A stretch of 37,731 nucleotides of DNA. Origin: a virus. The DNA is taken from IMG/VR virus record IMGVR_UViG_3300036652_000548, positions 1 to 37,731 of that record; one strand, 5' to 3'. Numbering within the stretch: position 1 is the first letter of the stretch; every line of letters starts with the position of its first letter. The notes under the pieces are model-generated. The model did not search any database and was not told the DNA's origin. It saw only the letters and a list, made by a program, of their open reading frames with translations. Both the position numbers and the translations under genes were made by a program. Shown piece by piece: positions 24,382 to 30,180 of this stretch.

Positions 24382-24680
24382 TACCCCTCCCTACTTATAG
24401 TTATGGCCTTAATCGGTACCGAAGTTTGCATTTGTAGCGCTATGCCAAGTTCATCAAACAGAAACCCTTTAATATTTTTGTCATAATACTCTTTGCGGAG
24501 AAACCGCTCCCAAGTTATCGGCATATGAATTATCTTGTTCTGTCTTCGCGCCATTACATATACAGAATGTGCCATATGTAGCGTCGGGCAAACAATATAC
24601 AAATCTTCAGTAGCAGCCCGGTCTATAAGCCTCGTAGTTTTACCTGTTTGTCGGTTATCGTAGATCACTTCTATCATCAT
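24381..24680 (-). CDS. Small P-loop protein
   Basis: 99 aa from the first of two adjacent ATGs (24680, 24677), with GGAGG four or seven bases upstream. The N-terminus has NRQTGKTTRLIDRA, a Walker A-like loop, then IVCPTLHMAHSVY and GFLFDELG, a Walker B-like Asp-Glu. This is the minimal core of an SF2-like or terminase-like nucleotide-binding fold, too short for a full helicase. Function unknown; it overlaps both neighbours by a few bases. Confidence 0.65.
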   Translation of the reverse strand: MMIEVIYDNRQTGKTTRLIDRAATEDLYIVCPTLHMAHSVYVMARRQNKIIHMPITWERFLRKEYYDKNIKGFLFDELGIALQMQTSVPIKAITISREG

Positions 24681-25048
24681 GCCACCTCCTTTGTGTCTTG
24701 CTTAGTAGTGAGGGCGGCGACATATTTGGCATAGGCTTTTCGATTATGGTTCATATATCTCTCACAATCTTTCACTAAGTCACTGATGCGTTCAGCCCAC
24801 TCAGCTTTTGGGTGAGTAGGCTCGTCTTTGAACAACCACAGAGTAGTCGTATGACCGTACAGCTTGTCTGCTGCCTGATATTGACCTACACGCTGCCCCT
24901 GCCTAAATGCCTCTATAATCTTTTGGGAAATAAGAGCCATGACACTATCTACGTAATCCGGCTCATCCATTTGATGAGCATCTCGCTCACGACGCAGTCT
25001 AGTAATCTCCTCCCTCAACCCCTCATCGTCTGATGGTGTGTGGCTCAT
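24677..25048 (-). CDS. Hypothetical helical protein
   Basis: 123 aa, with GAGGAGG before the ATG. The N-terminal 30 residues are a charged coiled-coil-like helix (DDEGLREEITRLRRERDAH); the rest is helical with aromatic residues. No family recognised. It overlaps the genes on both sides (ATGA). Confidence 0.6.
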   Translation of the reverse strand: MSHTPSDDEGLREEITRLRRERDAHQMDEPDYVDSVMALISQKIIEAFRQGQRVGQYQAADKLYGHTTTLWLFKDEPTHPKAEWAERISDLVKDCERYMNHNRKAYAKYVAALTTKQDTKEVA

Positions 25049-25194
25049 AGTTCCTCCTCTCTAGTTATAGTAACTTTCATGCCAGCCTTTAGGGCCGCTC
25101 TCGCTGCTCGTAGCACAAAAAACAAATAGTCAAAATCTTCAGTAAGGCTACCATTGCTGTGTTCGACAATAATTCGATAAAGATACTTACTCAT
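25045..25194 (-). CDS. Small protein, 49 aa
   Basis: 49 aa, starting on the stop of the SNF2-like helicase (ATGA) and ending on the start of the next gene (CTATGA). Predicted strand (KYLYRIIVEHSNG), helix (YLFFVLRAARAALKAG) and strand (MKVTITREEE) give a compact alpha/beta unit. No family recognised, but overlaps on both sides and sensible composition argue for a true gene. Confidence 0.6.
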   Translation of the reverse strand: MSKYLYRIIVEHSNGSLTEDFDYLFFVLRAARAALKAGMKVTITREEEL

Positions 25195-26480
25195 TCCACT
25201 ACCTCCTTGATCTCTCCGGCCTCTAGCTTGGCTTTATACCACTGTGCGGACTGGAAGCTCGTCTTATTACGCAAGGCGTCCCAGATGTCACGCTCCACTG
25301 TGGTGGGTGCACATAGTAGGTACATCGTCATTTTTTGAGTTTGACCGTTACGGTTTGTTCGCCCGATAGATTGCTCGTAATCTTGATATGAATAGGTTGG
25401 GCTAAAATATACGGTAGTAGCCGCATAAGTAAGCTCAATGCCAGTCGAGCCACTCTGGTATTGTGCGAGAGTGATAGTGCGAACAAGGCCGTCCCACTTA
25501 TCCTTGCTAGGAACCTCATGCTTTTCTCCGTCCTGCCGGAACACTTGCCGGTCTTTATGTTTACGTTTTAATAGTTCGAGTATCGCCGTCCGCTCACTCT
25601 CGTAGTTATAAAAGATCACACAGTTATCGCTCACGCCCTCCAGGAACTCGTCAAGCCATTTCAACTTAGGCTCGATCAGTGATTGTCGAAGCGCGTGTAG
25701 CAGTGCGCTAGGGTTGTCAAGGAACTTATCACCGAAGATGCGCTTGCGCTCGATCTCGTGATACTCTTTGGTGATCGGTAGTTTCACTGCTACAAATGTC
25801 AGTGGTGGCAAGTCTAGCGCGCTCTGTTTACTGAGTGGCTTGGCGATCTTATTCCAGTATCGTTTCAGCTCGTCCTCGTGGTAGTAGCCAACGATCTCTG
25901 GAAAGCCTTTATAAGTTTGCACGTTGCAGTAGCGTTTCTTAAACTCGGTGATGTGTTTAACGTGCCCAAATATCTTTAGGTAGTTTACCGCGTCAATCCA
26001 GCCGTTTGGCATAGGGGTTGCGCTTAGACCACAAAAGAAGTCGGCTTGCTTACTCACCTCGTAGACCCGTCGGCCCGCGTGGGCGCTAGGGTTCTTGGCC
26101 TTGTGCACCTCATCACAGATCACCGCGAAGCCGCTAGGGTGCTCACTTAGCCATGTATCGTACATGCCCCGCTTGCCACTACGGTACTGCTCAGGTGTTG
26201 GCTTGCGGCTAAACTTTTCATAGCTCACGATCAGATACTCAGGTAAGATGCGGCCGGCGAAGTACTCCTGCACGTCGCGCTCCCAGTCGCCTGAGTTTGC
26301 CTTAGAGGCCGGCGCCACGATCAGCAGCGGTTTAAGATAGGCGTGCTTGTCGTAGTGCGCCAATGCCATGTACGTCTTACCAGTACCAGTGTCGGCGGCG
26401 AAAATATACTTGTGCGGCAATCCGCGTAGGTACTCAGTCTGGAAGTCGTATAGCTTAATGGCCGGTTCTGGGTAATTCAT
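25191..26480 (-). CDS. SNF2-like SF2 helicase/translocase
   Basis: 429 aa, with AAAGGAG before the ATG. ATP-driven DNA translocase motifs: Q-like start (LYDFQTEYL), I (DTGTGKT, residues 30-36), II (DEVH, 123-126), III (LSATPMP, from 152), V-VI region with SGSTGIELT and QSIGRTNRNGQ (370-380). GRTNRNGQ is the SNF2/Rad54 style of motif VI. It lacks extra domains and is short, typical of phage SNF2-like proteins placed near recombination genes. It probably remodels replication or recombination intermediates. Confidence 0.88.
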   Translation of the reverse strand: MNYPEPAIKLYDFQTEYLRGLPHKYIFAADTGTGKTYMALAHYDKHAYLKPLLIVAPASKANSGDWERDVQEYFAGRILPEYLIVSYEKFSRKPTPEQYRSGKRGMYDTWLSEHPSGFAVICDEVHKAKNPSAHAGRRVYEVSKQADFFCGLSATPMPNGWIDAVNYLKIFGHVKHITEFKKRYCNVQTYKGFPEIVGYYHEDELKRYWNKIAKPLSKQSALDLPPLTFVAVKLPITKEYHEIERKRIFGDKFLDNPSALLHALRQSLIEPKLKWLDEFLEGVSDNCVIFYNYESERTAILELLKRKHKDRQVFRQDGEKHEVPSKDKWDGLVRTITLAQYQSGSTGIELTYAATTVYFSPTYSYQDYEQSIGRTNRNGQTQKMTMYLLCAPTTVERDIWDALRNKTSFQSAQWYKAKLEAGEIKEVVE

Positions 26481-26516
26481 TAGAGCTCCTTTCTGTAATG
26501 CTTATAGATGATATTG

Positions 26517-26666
26517 CTAGCTGGGGATATACTGAACGTGTATTTTAATCCTTTTAATGACGCGTACCGCTATGACCACCCCTGTTGCTAGCCCTCGTTG
26601 CTCAACCTCGATCTTACGCGCTGGGGCCTCCATTTTGCTCTTGCTCGTTTCAATATAGTTGTCCAT
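26517..26666 (-). CDS. Small basic protein, 49 aa
   Basis: 49 aa, with TTGGAG six bases before the ATG and a candidate promoter ending about 25 bases upstream. Charged N-terminal helix (ETSKSKMEAPARKIEVEQRG) then Val/Ile/Lys-rich beta sequence. No family recognised. It precedes the SNF2-like gene by 36 bases. Confidence 0.5.
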   Translation of the reverse strand: MDNYIETSKSKMEAPARKIEVEQRGLATGVVIAVRVIKRIKIHVQYIPS

Positions 26667-26691
26667 ATTTTCTCCAATCCTTAGTCTCTTT

Positions 26692-26720
26692 ATAGTATTT
26701 CACTATGCCTAACATTGCAA
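26692..26720 (-). promoter_or_regulatory. Internal leftward promoter carrying AWTGCAACAC motif
   Basis: Minus strand: TTGCAA (26720-26715), 17 bases, TACTAT (26697-26692), in a 56-base gap between genes. The -35 is inside copy 3 of AWTGCAACAC (26714-26723). It would drive the 49-aa gene and the SNF2-like helicase. Confidence 0.45.
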
Positions 26721-26722
26721 CA

Positions 26723-26947
26723 CTACGCCGGCGTATAGCCATCGAACCAGTGCTTTTGCTTCTCGTGCCACAGCTCGATCTTGCGCTCGTCATTCGCGCA
26801 CCCCTTTGGCTTGGCCGCACTGATGCTGGACGTTTCAGGGTCGTCGCAATGTTTACGTGCTTGCTCAAGTGTCAGGCCCCGGCGCATAACGCGTGACCGT
26901 CGATCAGGCGCTTCATAAAATCGTATGATGTTATATAGTTCACTCAT
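26723..26947 (-). CDS. Conserved phage small protein ('GLTLEQAR...HC.DPETSS' type)
   Basis: 74 aa. It has the pattern I-I-R-F-Y, R-R-GLTLEQARKHC, DPETSS and a terminal WFDGY that I recall from many small early proteins of actinophages and other phages of Gram-positive bacteria. Function unknown. The ATG is one base after the preceding stop. Single Cys pair and basic centre; no enzyme motif. Confidence 0.7.
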   Translation of the reverse strand: MSELYNIIRFYEAPDRRSRVMRRGLTLEQARKHCDDPETSSISAAKPKGCANDERKIELWHEKQKHWFDGYTPA

Positions 26948-26948
26948 T

Positions 26949-27176
26949 TTACCAATCCTCCTCTGGTACTTGCCGTTTAATTTTCAATACACCGTTCACT
27001 ACCCGCGCTAGTACGTAAATCTTCAACTCGTCGCCAAACACCTCGTCCATCACCTCTACCGGCATCGGCAGCATAGCCACGTCTCGACGCCCCTCAGTGT
27101 ACGCCATGATTGTCGGAAAATACTCATTCGTTACAATCGGCCTTTGCAATTTCCAGACTTTATATCGTTGTATCAT
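26949..27176 (-). CDS. Hypothetical small protein, 75 aa
   Basis: 75 aa from the ATG at 27176, which overlaps the upstream stop (ATGA); a longer in-frame start at 27209 would run into that gene. Mostly beta with a helix (MPVEVMDEVFGDE). No family recognised. Confidence 0.55.
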   Translation of the reverse strand: MIQRYKVWKLQRPIVTNEYFPTIMAYTEGRRDVAMLPMPVEVMDEVFGDELKIYVLARVVNGVLKIKRQVPEEDW

Positions 27177-27430
27177 AGCCACTCTCTCACTTTCTCCAGT
27201 GCTTCCCACTGATCGTTTAATGCTAATAGTGCTAATAGTCTCGCTTGATTATCGCTATCGAACATGCCCACCATCGTGCCCCAATTATCCTTAAAATTCG
27301 TGAGTTCATTGATGCGATCAATCTTCTCGGTTGCGTAGCCGTAAGTATTGTCATAGGTTCGCCATATTGATATGGCCGCCGCCTTAATCTGATCGAAAAT
27401 TTCGTCGCTTGGCGCATCATCGTATGCCAT
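27173..27430 (-). CDS. Conserved phage small protein, 85 aa
   Basis: 85 aa from the ATG at 27430, seven bases after GGAGG, two bases after the upstream stop; an in-frame start at 27538 would lie inside the upstream gene. Helical, with the pattern IWRTYDNTYGYATEKIDRIN then N-F-K-D-N and MFDSDNQARLL, which resembles small phage proteins I have seen but cannot name. Function unknown. Confidence 0.65.
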   Translation of the reverse strand: MAYDDAPSDEIFDQIKAAAISIWRTYDNTYGYATEKIDRINELTNFKDNWGTMVGMFDSDNQARLLALLALNDQWEALEKVREWL

Positions 27431-27431
27431 T

Positions 27432-28052
27432 TTATACCTCCATTCCATCTTTAATTTCGCGATCATCTTGGCCCGGTACGTGTACGTACATGACCCAATT
27501 TTTGCGGTAAACATGCCAACCAGCCGGTAGCGCGTCATTCATACGCTTGGCGGTCGTCATCGTGGCCCAACCGCCCGTGTTCAGCGTATACTTGTCAGTT
27601 TCAGCGTTATACGTCACCACGTCAGTCGCGTGGTACTGTACGCGCCACCCACCACCCGGCAATTCATAGCGTTTGGTTTTAAGCGCGATCGTCTTGCCTT
27701 TAAGTGGCGCCACGTCTTTTTCTTTGACTAGCACAGAGTAGGCCGTACTAAACACGTTAGAGGTTGGCGCGTAGATCACATACACGTCGCCGTGTTCAGC
27801 CTCAAGCGCTTTGATCTTGGCCTCAACCTCACTGCTACTGTTACCAGACGGCGCGTCGTCCCAATCACCCGTCACCCAGTCGGCCTCAATCTCTTTGTAG
27901 CCCTGTTCGGGTACAATCTTGGTATAGCCGCGCCACCCATCAGTCGCCACCCATTTACTTGTAGCGATCAACGTGCGACCTCTGTAAAATGCGTCTGGTG
28001 TATCTTGGCCGCGATTGACGGCCTCTATTGCGGTAGTATCGTAGTAGATCAT
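27432..28052 (-). CDS. Phage protein with C-terminal 'GGW.T.TT.KRMN' domain
   Basis: 206 aa, with AAGGAG before the ATG. The last ~55 residues (LNTGGWATMTTAKRMNDAL, then W-H-V-Y-R, ending EIKDGMEV) match a small domain I recall from many phage proteins of unknown function. The N-terminal ~80 residues are acidic and carry W-V-T-G-D-W-D-D-A-P. No enzyme motif. Part of the early leftward operon, so a host-takeover or anti-defence role is possible but unsupported. Confidence 0.65.
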   Translation of the reverse strand: MIYYDTTAIEAVNRGQDTPDAFYRGRTLIATSKWVATDGWRGYTKIVPEQGYKEIEADWVTGDWDDAPSGNSSSEVEAKIKALEAEHGDVYVIYAPTSNVFSTAYSVLVKEKDVAPLKGKTIALKTKRYELPGGGWRVQYHATDVVTYNAETDKYTLNTGGWATMTTAKRMNDALPAGWHVYRKNWVMYVHVPGQDDREIKDGMEV

Positions 28053-28097
28053 GGTTAAATTCTCCTTGTGGTTATTCGGTTAAATTATGGTTTACGG

Positions 28098-28460
28098 TTA
28101 ATAGGCGCTTGTAGGCCGTGACTGTTGCGCCTCATAGCTATCACTAGCGGCCCATTCATCATAGTCGCCTATAATATCGTTGGTGACATTGTAAAAGTAG
28201 CGTTTAAGTGCCTCATTCAGTTTCAATGCTTTGGCTTGTATAGTCTTTGGATAATCGTGCAACTTGCCCTCGATCGAACCCTCGATGCGACCAGTTAAGC
28301 CGCCGCCTAGGTAGTTTTGATACGCCGTCATTTTCAATTCATAGCGACCGTTATAACCTAGATAATCAGTTGCATCAATCTCGATGCCGCCGCCCCGGTG
28401 ACTTGCATCAAGCCGTAAGATGTTATTCTCGATATACTTAAATAGATCAATTTTACTCAT
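28098..28460 (-). CDS. Hypothetical early protein, 120 aa
   Basis: 120 aa, mixed alpha/beta: an N-terminal helix (IDLFKYIENNILRLDAS), beta strands around GRYELKMTAYQNYLGGG, then a helical region with YFYNVTNDIIGDYDEW. No family recognised. Its ATG lies two bases after the preceding stop. Confidence 0.6.
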   Translation of the reverse strand: MSKIDLFKYIENNILRLDASHRGGGIEIDATDYLGYNGRYELKMTAYQNYLGGGLTGRIEGSIEGKLHDYPKTIQAKALKLNEALKRYFYNVTNDIIGDYDEWAASDSYEAQQSRPTSAY

Positions 28461-28462
28461 AA

Positions 28463-28627
28463 TTAGAAGTTCCCCTCTAGCGCGTTACGTACAATCGCAA
28501 CGGCCGTTTCATGGTTAGTAGTTTTTTTGGCCCACATAAGCGCGTAGACAACCGCCTCATTATCAAGCGCCACCTCTGGTAAAATAGTGTACTCGTGACA
28601 GAGTGTTAAAAATTCATTGCTACTCAT
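28463..28627 (-). CDS. Small early protein, 54 aa
   Basis: 54 aa. Helical (MSSNEFLTLCHEYTILPEVA then NEAVVYALMWAKKTTNHET), with a conserved-looking C-terminal EGNF. Spaced two bases from both neighbouring genes, typical of this operon. No family recognised. Confidence 0.55.
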   Translation of the reverse strand: MSSNEFLTLCHEYTILPEVALDNEAVVYALMWAKKTTNHETAVAIVRNALEGNF

Positions 28628-28629
28628 AA

Positions 28630-28695
28630 CTATACCTCGATCCCTTTAATGGTTAATACTAGCGCTATATACTTGCTTACTTGCTTGTCACTCAT
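28630..28695 (-). CDS. Microprotein candidate, 21 aa
   Basis: 21 aa (starts MSDKQVSKYIALVLTIKG). Two bases from the genes on both sides, with GTGAGG before the ATG and GGGATCGAGG near its end that serves the next gene. It may be a real short gene or a spacer that keeps ribosomes moving. Confidence 0.4.
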   Translation of the reverse strand: MSDKQVSKYIALVLTIKGIEV

Positions 28696-28697
28696 GG

Positions 28698-28841
28698 TTA
28701 TGCCTCACTCTCTGTTATATAGCCGCCGTTAATAGTTGCCCATGTCTCAAGCGCTTTAGCACAAGCGGCGTACGCGTCGTTATCTGTAAAAGTAGCGATC
28801 ACGGTTGCGCTTATGCCGTCCTCAAAATATATAGTAGTCAT
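28698..28841 (-). CDS. Small early protein, 47 aa
   Basis: 47 aa: beta hairpin-like start (TTIYFEDGISATVIATF), then a helix (DAYAACAKALETWATING). Two bases after the upstream stop, so translation is probably coupled. No family recognised. Confidence 0.55.
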   Translation of the reverse strand: MTTIYFEDGISATVIATFTDNDAYAACAKALETWATINGGYITESEA

Positions 28842-28843
28842 GG

Positions 28844-29137
28844 CTAGATAAACTCCACCTCTGTATTAAGTAGTGGTTCAAGTATCACCGCGTCTTGATG
28901 GTATTGCGTTTTGATCTGTCGTGCCACTGATCGTGCTATCTCTGGTGTCGTATCAAGTAGCGTTAAGGCGTGACTTGCCTCCAGTTCACCGGCCCAAAAG
29001 CCTGTCTGATCTGTCAATGACCACCCCTGTACGTGGTTGACGTTGGCAATAGCCACCAGATCACGTAAGAGAGTTTTATGTGGTGTATGTGTACCCGTCG
29101 CGTTGACGTATGTACTGAATGTGATTTTATAATTCAT
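28844..29137 (-). CDS. First gene of leftward early operon, 97 aa, unknown
   Basis: 97 aa, with a strong AGGAGG site before the ATG. Alpha/beta: strand (NYKITFSTYVNA), helix (TLLRDLVAIANVN), strands around GWSLTDQTGFWAGELE, helix (TPEIARSVARQIKTQ) and a strand (DAVILEPL). This resembles a ferredoxin-like fold of small phage proteins, but no family is certain. Being promoter-proximal in the early operon and well translated, it is a natural candidate for host takeover or anti-defence. Confidence 0.6.
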   Translation of the reverse strand: MNYKITFSTYVNATGTHTPHKTLLRDLVAIANVNHVQGWSLTDQTGFWAGELEASHALTLLDTTPEIARSVARQIKTQYHQDAVILEPLLNTEVEFI

Positions 29138-29226
29138 TGTGCTTTTTACCTCCTGTAAGGTTTATTCGCTTATTTATGTGCTACCGTTGCCGCCTATATT
29201 TTGCGCTAGTGGTTTGCTTGCTAGTG

Positions 29227-29255
29227 ATACTAGTTAATCACACATTGCAACACAA
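29227..29255 (-). promoter_or_regulatory. Possible early leftward promoter
   Basis: Minus strand: TTGTGT (29255-29250), 17 bases, TAGTAT (29232-29227), overlapping motif copies 4 and 5. Weak match, but some promoter is needed here for the leftward early operon starting at 29137. Confidence 0.3.
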
Positions 29256-29263
29256 TGCAACAC
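29244..29263. repeat. AWTGCAACAC motif, tandem copies 4 and 5
   Basis: ATTGCAACAC at 29244-29253 followed directly by AATGCAACAC at 29254-29263, a 10-base direct repeat upstream of the leftward early operon. A tandem pair suggests cooperative binding by a regulator. Confidence 0.6.
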
Positions 29264-29316
29264 TATTTATTGATATTGTGTAACATTGTGATGCTTTTAG
29301 GGGTTATTTTGAAATA

Positions 29317-29519
29317 TGTATACAGTTACACCCCCCAAAATAACAGATGTGTATACAGTGTATACAGTTTGCCACCTATGCAATGTAATAGATAATTGAC
29401 ACAGAGCCCTAGAGCTAACAGAGGTAGCTAGCCATAAAAAAAGACGCGTTTATATTAAAGAAGTCAAACTGTATACATGTATACGACCTCTGTTGCAAAA
29501 AAGTTTGAAACTGTATACA
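29317..29519. repeat. TGTATACAGTTT iteron/operator array
   Basis: Three direct copies (GTATAC cores at 29318, 29351 and 29360; ends AGTTA, AGTGT, AGTTT) and, about 110 bases on, two inverted copies AAACTGTATACA (cores at 29471 and 29513), plus a partial copy at 29479. The inward-facing arrangement lies between the leftward and rightward early promoters, as expected for operators of the XRE protein or origin iterons. Confidence 0.65.
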
Positions 29520-29538
29520 TGCTGTGGAAAACTACATT

Positions 29539-29569
29539 TTGACAACACTTGGACCCAACATGTTATAAT
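29539..29569 (+). promoter_or_regulatory. Strong rightward promoter at the control region
   Basis: Perfect TTGACA (29539-29544) and perfect extended -10 TGTTATAAT (29561-29569). The spacer is 19 bases, longer than ideal. Start near 29576. The nearest inverted TGTATACAGTTT copy ends 20 bases before the -35, well placed for repression or activation. Confidence 0.6.
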
Positions 29570-29575
29570 ATGCTT

Positions 29576-29755
29576 TTTTGATCGTGGCTTATAGCGGCTT
29601 ATTGATCGCGCAACACGCCCGCGCCCGCGTCAATGATAGCCCCCCGGCGCGCTCCAGATATAGCACGCGGCCAACCACAAGCCGTATTGACCGGCGGGGG
29701 GGCAGTGTTGACGACTTGGCGGGTTTTGGGCGCTCCATCAGCCCCAACTTTTTTT
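29576..29755 (+). ncRNA. Candidate GC-rich noncoding RNA
   Basis: Starts at the strong promoter above and ends at a candidate terminator (29726-29755). The segment is far richer in G and C than its surroundings. Possible long-range pairings are GCCCCCC (29639-29645) with GGGGGGC (29697-29703), and CGGCTT (29595-29600) with AAGCCG (29679-29684). The only ORF would start with TTG without a ribosome site. It could be an origin-linked primer or regulator RNA. No known family recognised. Confidence 0.4.
29726..29755 (+). terminator. Candidate intrinsic terminator
   Basis: TTGGGC (29726-29731) pairs with GCCC-C-AA (29741-29747, one bulged C), with a nine-base loop and then seven T. The stem is short, so termination may be partial. 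Confidence 0.4.
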
Positions 29756-29873
29756 CTCATTTTTCCTAATTTTATTAAAAAATCTTTCTAATTTTTGTCA
29801 ATTCTCTACAGTAGTCTAGTGTTAAAAAACTATCCACACCCGCTACATCTAGGACTATACAAACATTCGGGAC

Positions 29874-29882
29874 TGCTATATT
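29874..29882 (+). promoter_or_regulatory. Extended -10 promoter of the repressor-like gene
   Basis: TGCTATATT: TG, one base, TATATT (29877-29882). Start near 29890, about five bases before the ATG at 29895; no Shine-Dalgarno sequence. A leaderless transcript like that of lambda cI is likely. Confidence 0.4.
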
Positions 29883-29894
29883 GTAATAAGCACT

Positions 29895-30152
29895 ATGGAA
29901 ATTACACAGGCAATAAAATCAAGGCAAAAAAAGAATAGCCCGTATAACCAGAAGTGGGGGGTATTATTAAGAGATCGACGTACAGAACTCCGCGAGACAC
30001 AAGCTCAGTTCGGTAAACGGTTTGATGTCACCGCGACAGCTATCTGTCAGTGGGAACTCGGCAACCGCGACTTACCCGGCGACGTAACCTGGTGGCTGAC
30101 ACATACAGATGTGGAGCCTCCGAAACCAGCGAAAATTGTGGCGAAACAGTAA
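29895..30152 (+). CDS. XRE-family HTH regulator
   Basis: 85 aa, basic N-terminus. Residues about 22-65 form a helix-turn-helix of the XRE type: WGVLLRDRRTELRETQAQFG, then VTATAICQWELGNRDLP. No dimerisation or cleavage domain, so it is a small Cro-like or initiator-associated binder. It lies between the repeat array and the SF3 helicase. It may bind the TGTATACAGTTT repeats. Initiation appears leaderless. Confidence 0.8.
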   Translation: MEITQAIKSRQKKNSPYNQKWGVLLRDRRTELRETQAQFGKRFDVTATAICQWELGNRDLPGDVTWWLTHTDVEPPKPAKIVAKQ

Positions 30153-30180
30153 CAGACACTAAATAGAGGGTAAACATCAA

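Larger units (their letters stand above)
29138..29894. other. Control region and probable replication origin
   Basis: 757 bases with no convincing gene, between divergent early operons. It holds two AWTGCAACAC copies, six GTATAC cores in repeat arrays, two DnaA-like boxes (TGTGGAAAA at 29523-29531 on the minus strand; CTATCCACA at 29830-29838), AT-rich stretches (29420-29460 and 29755-29830), a strong rightward promoter and a GC-rich segment (29580-29745). The SF3 helicase gene begins just to the right. Origin assignment is inference from this combination. Confidence 0.6.

Noticed and set aside
26650-26868. 72-aa minus-strand ORF
   Set aside because: Arg/Ser-rich shadow of the conserved 74-aa gene at 26723-26947, running through a promoter.
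29578-29769. 63-codon ORF starting with TTG in the GC-rich segment
   Set aside because: No ribosome site, rare start codon and unnatural composition; a noncoding RNA explains the region better.
29138-29894. tRNA or integration attachment site in the control region
   Set aside because: No cloverleaf was found by eye and no integrase is encoded anywhere in the window.
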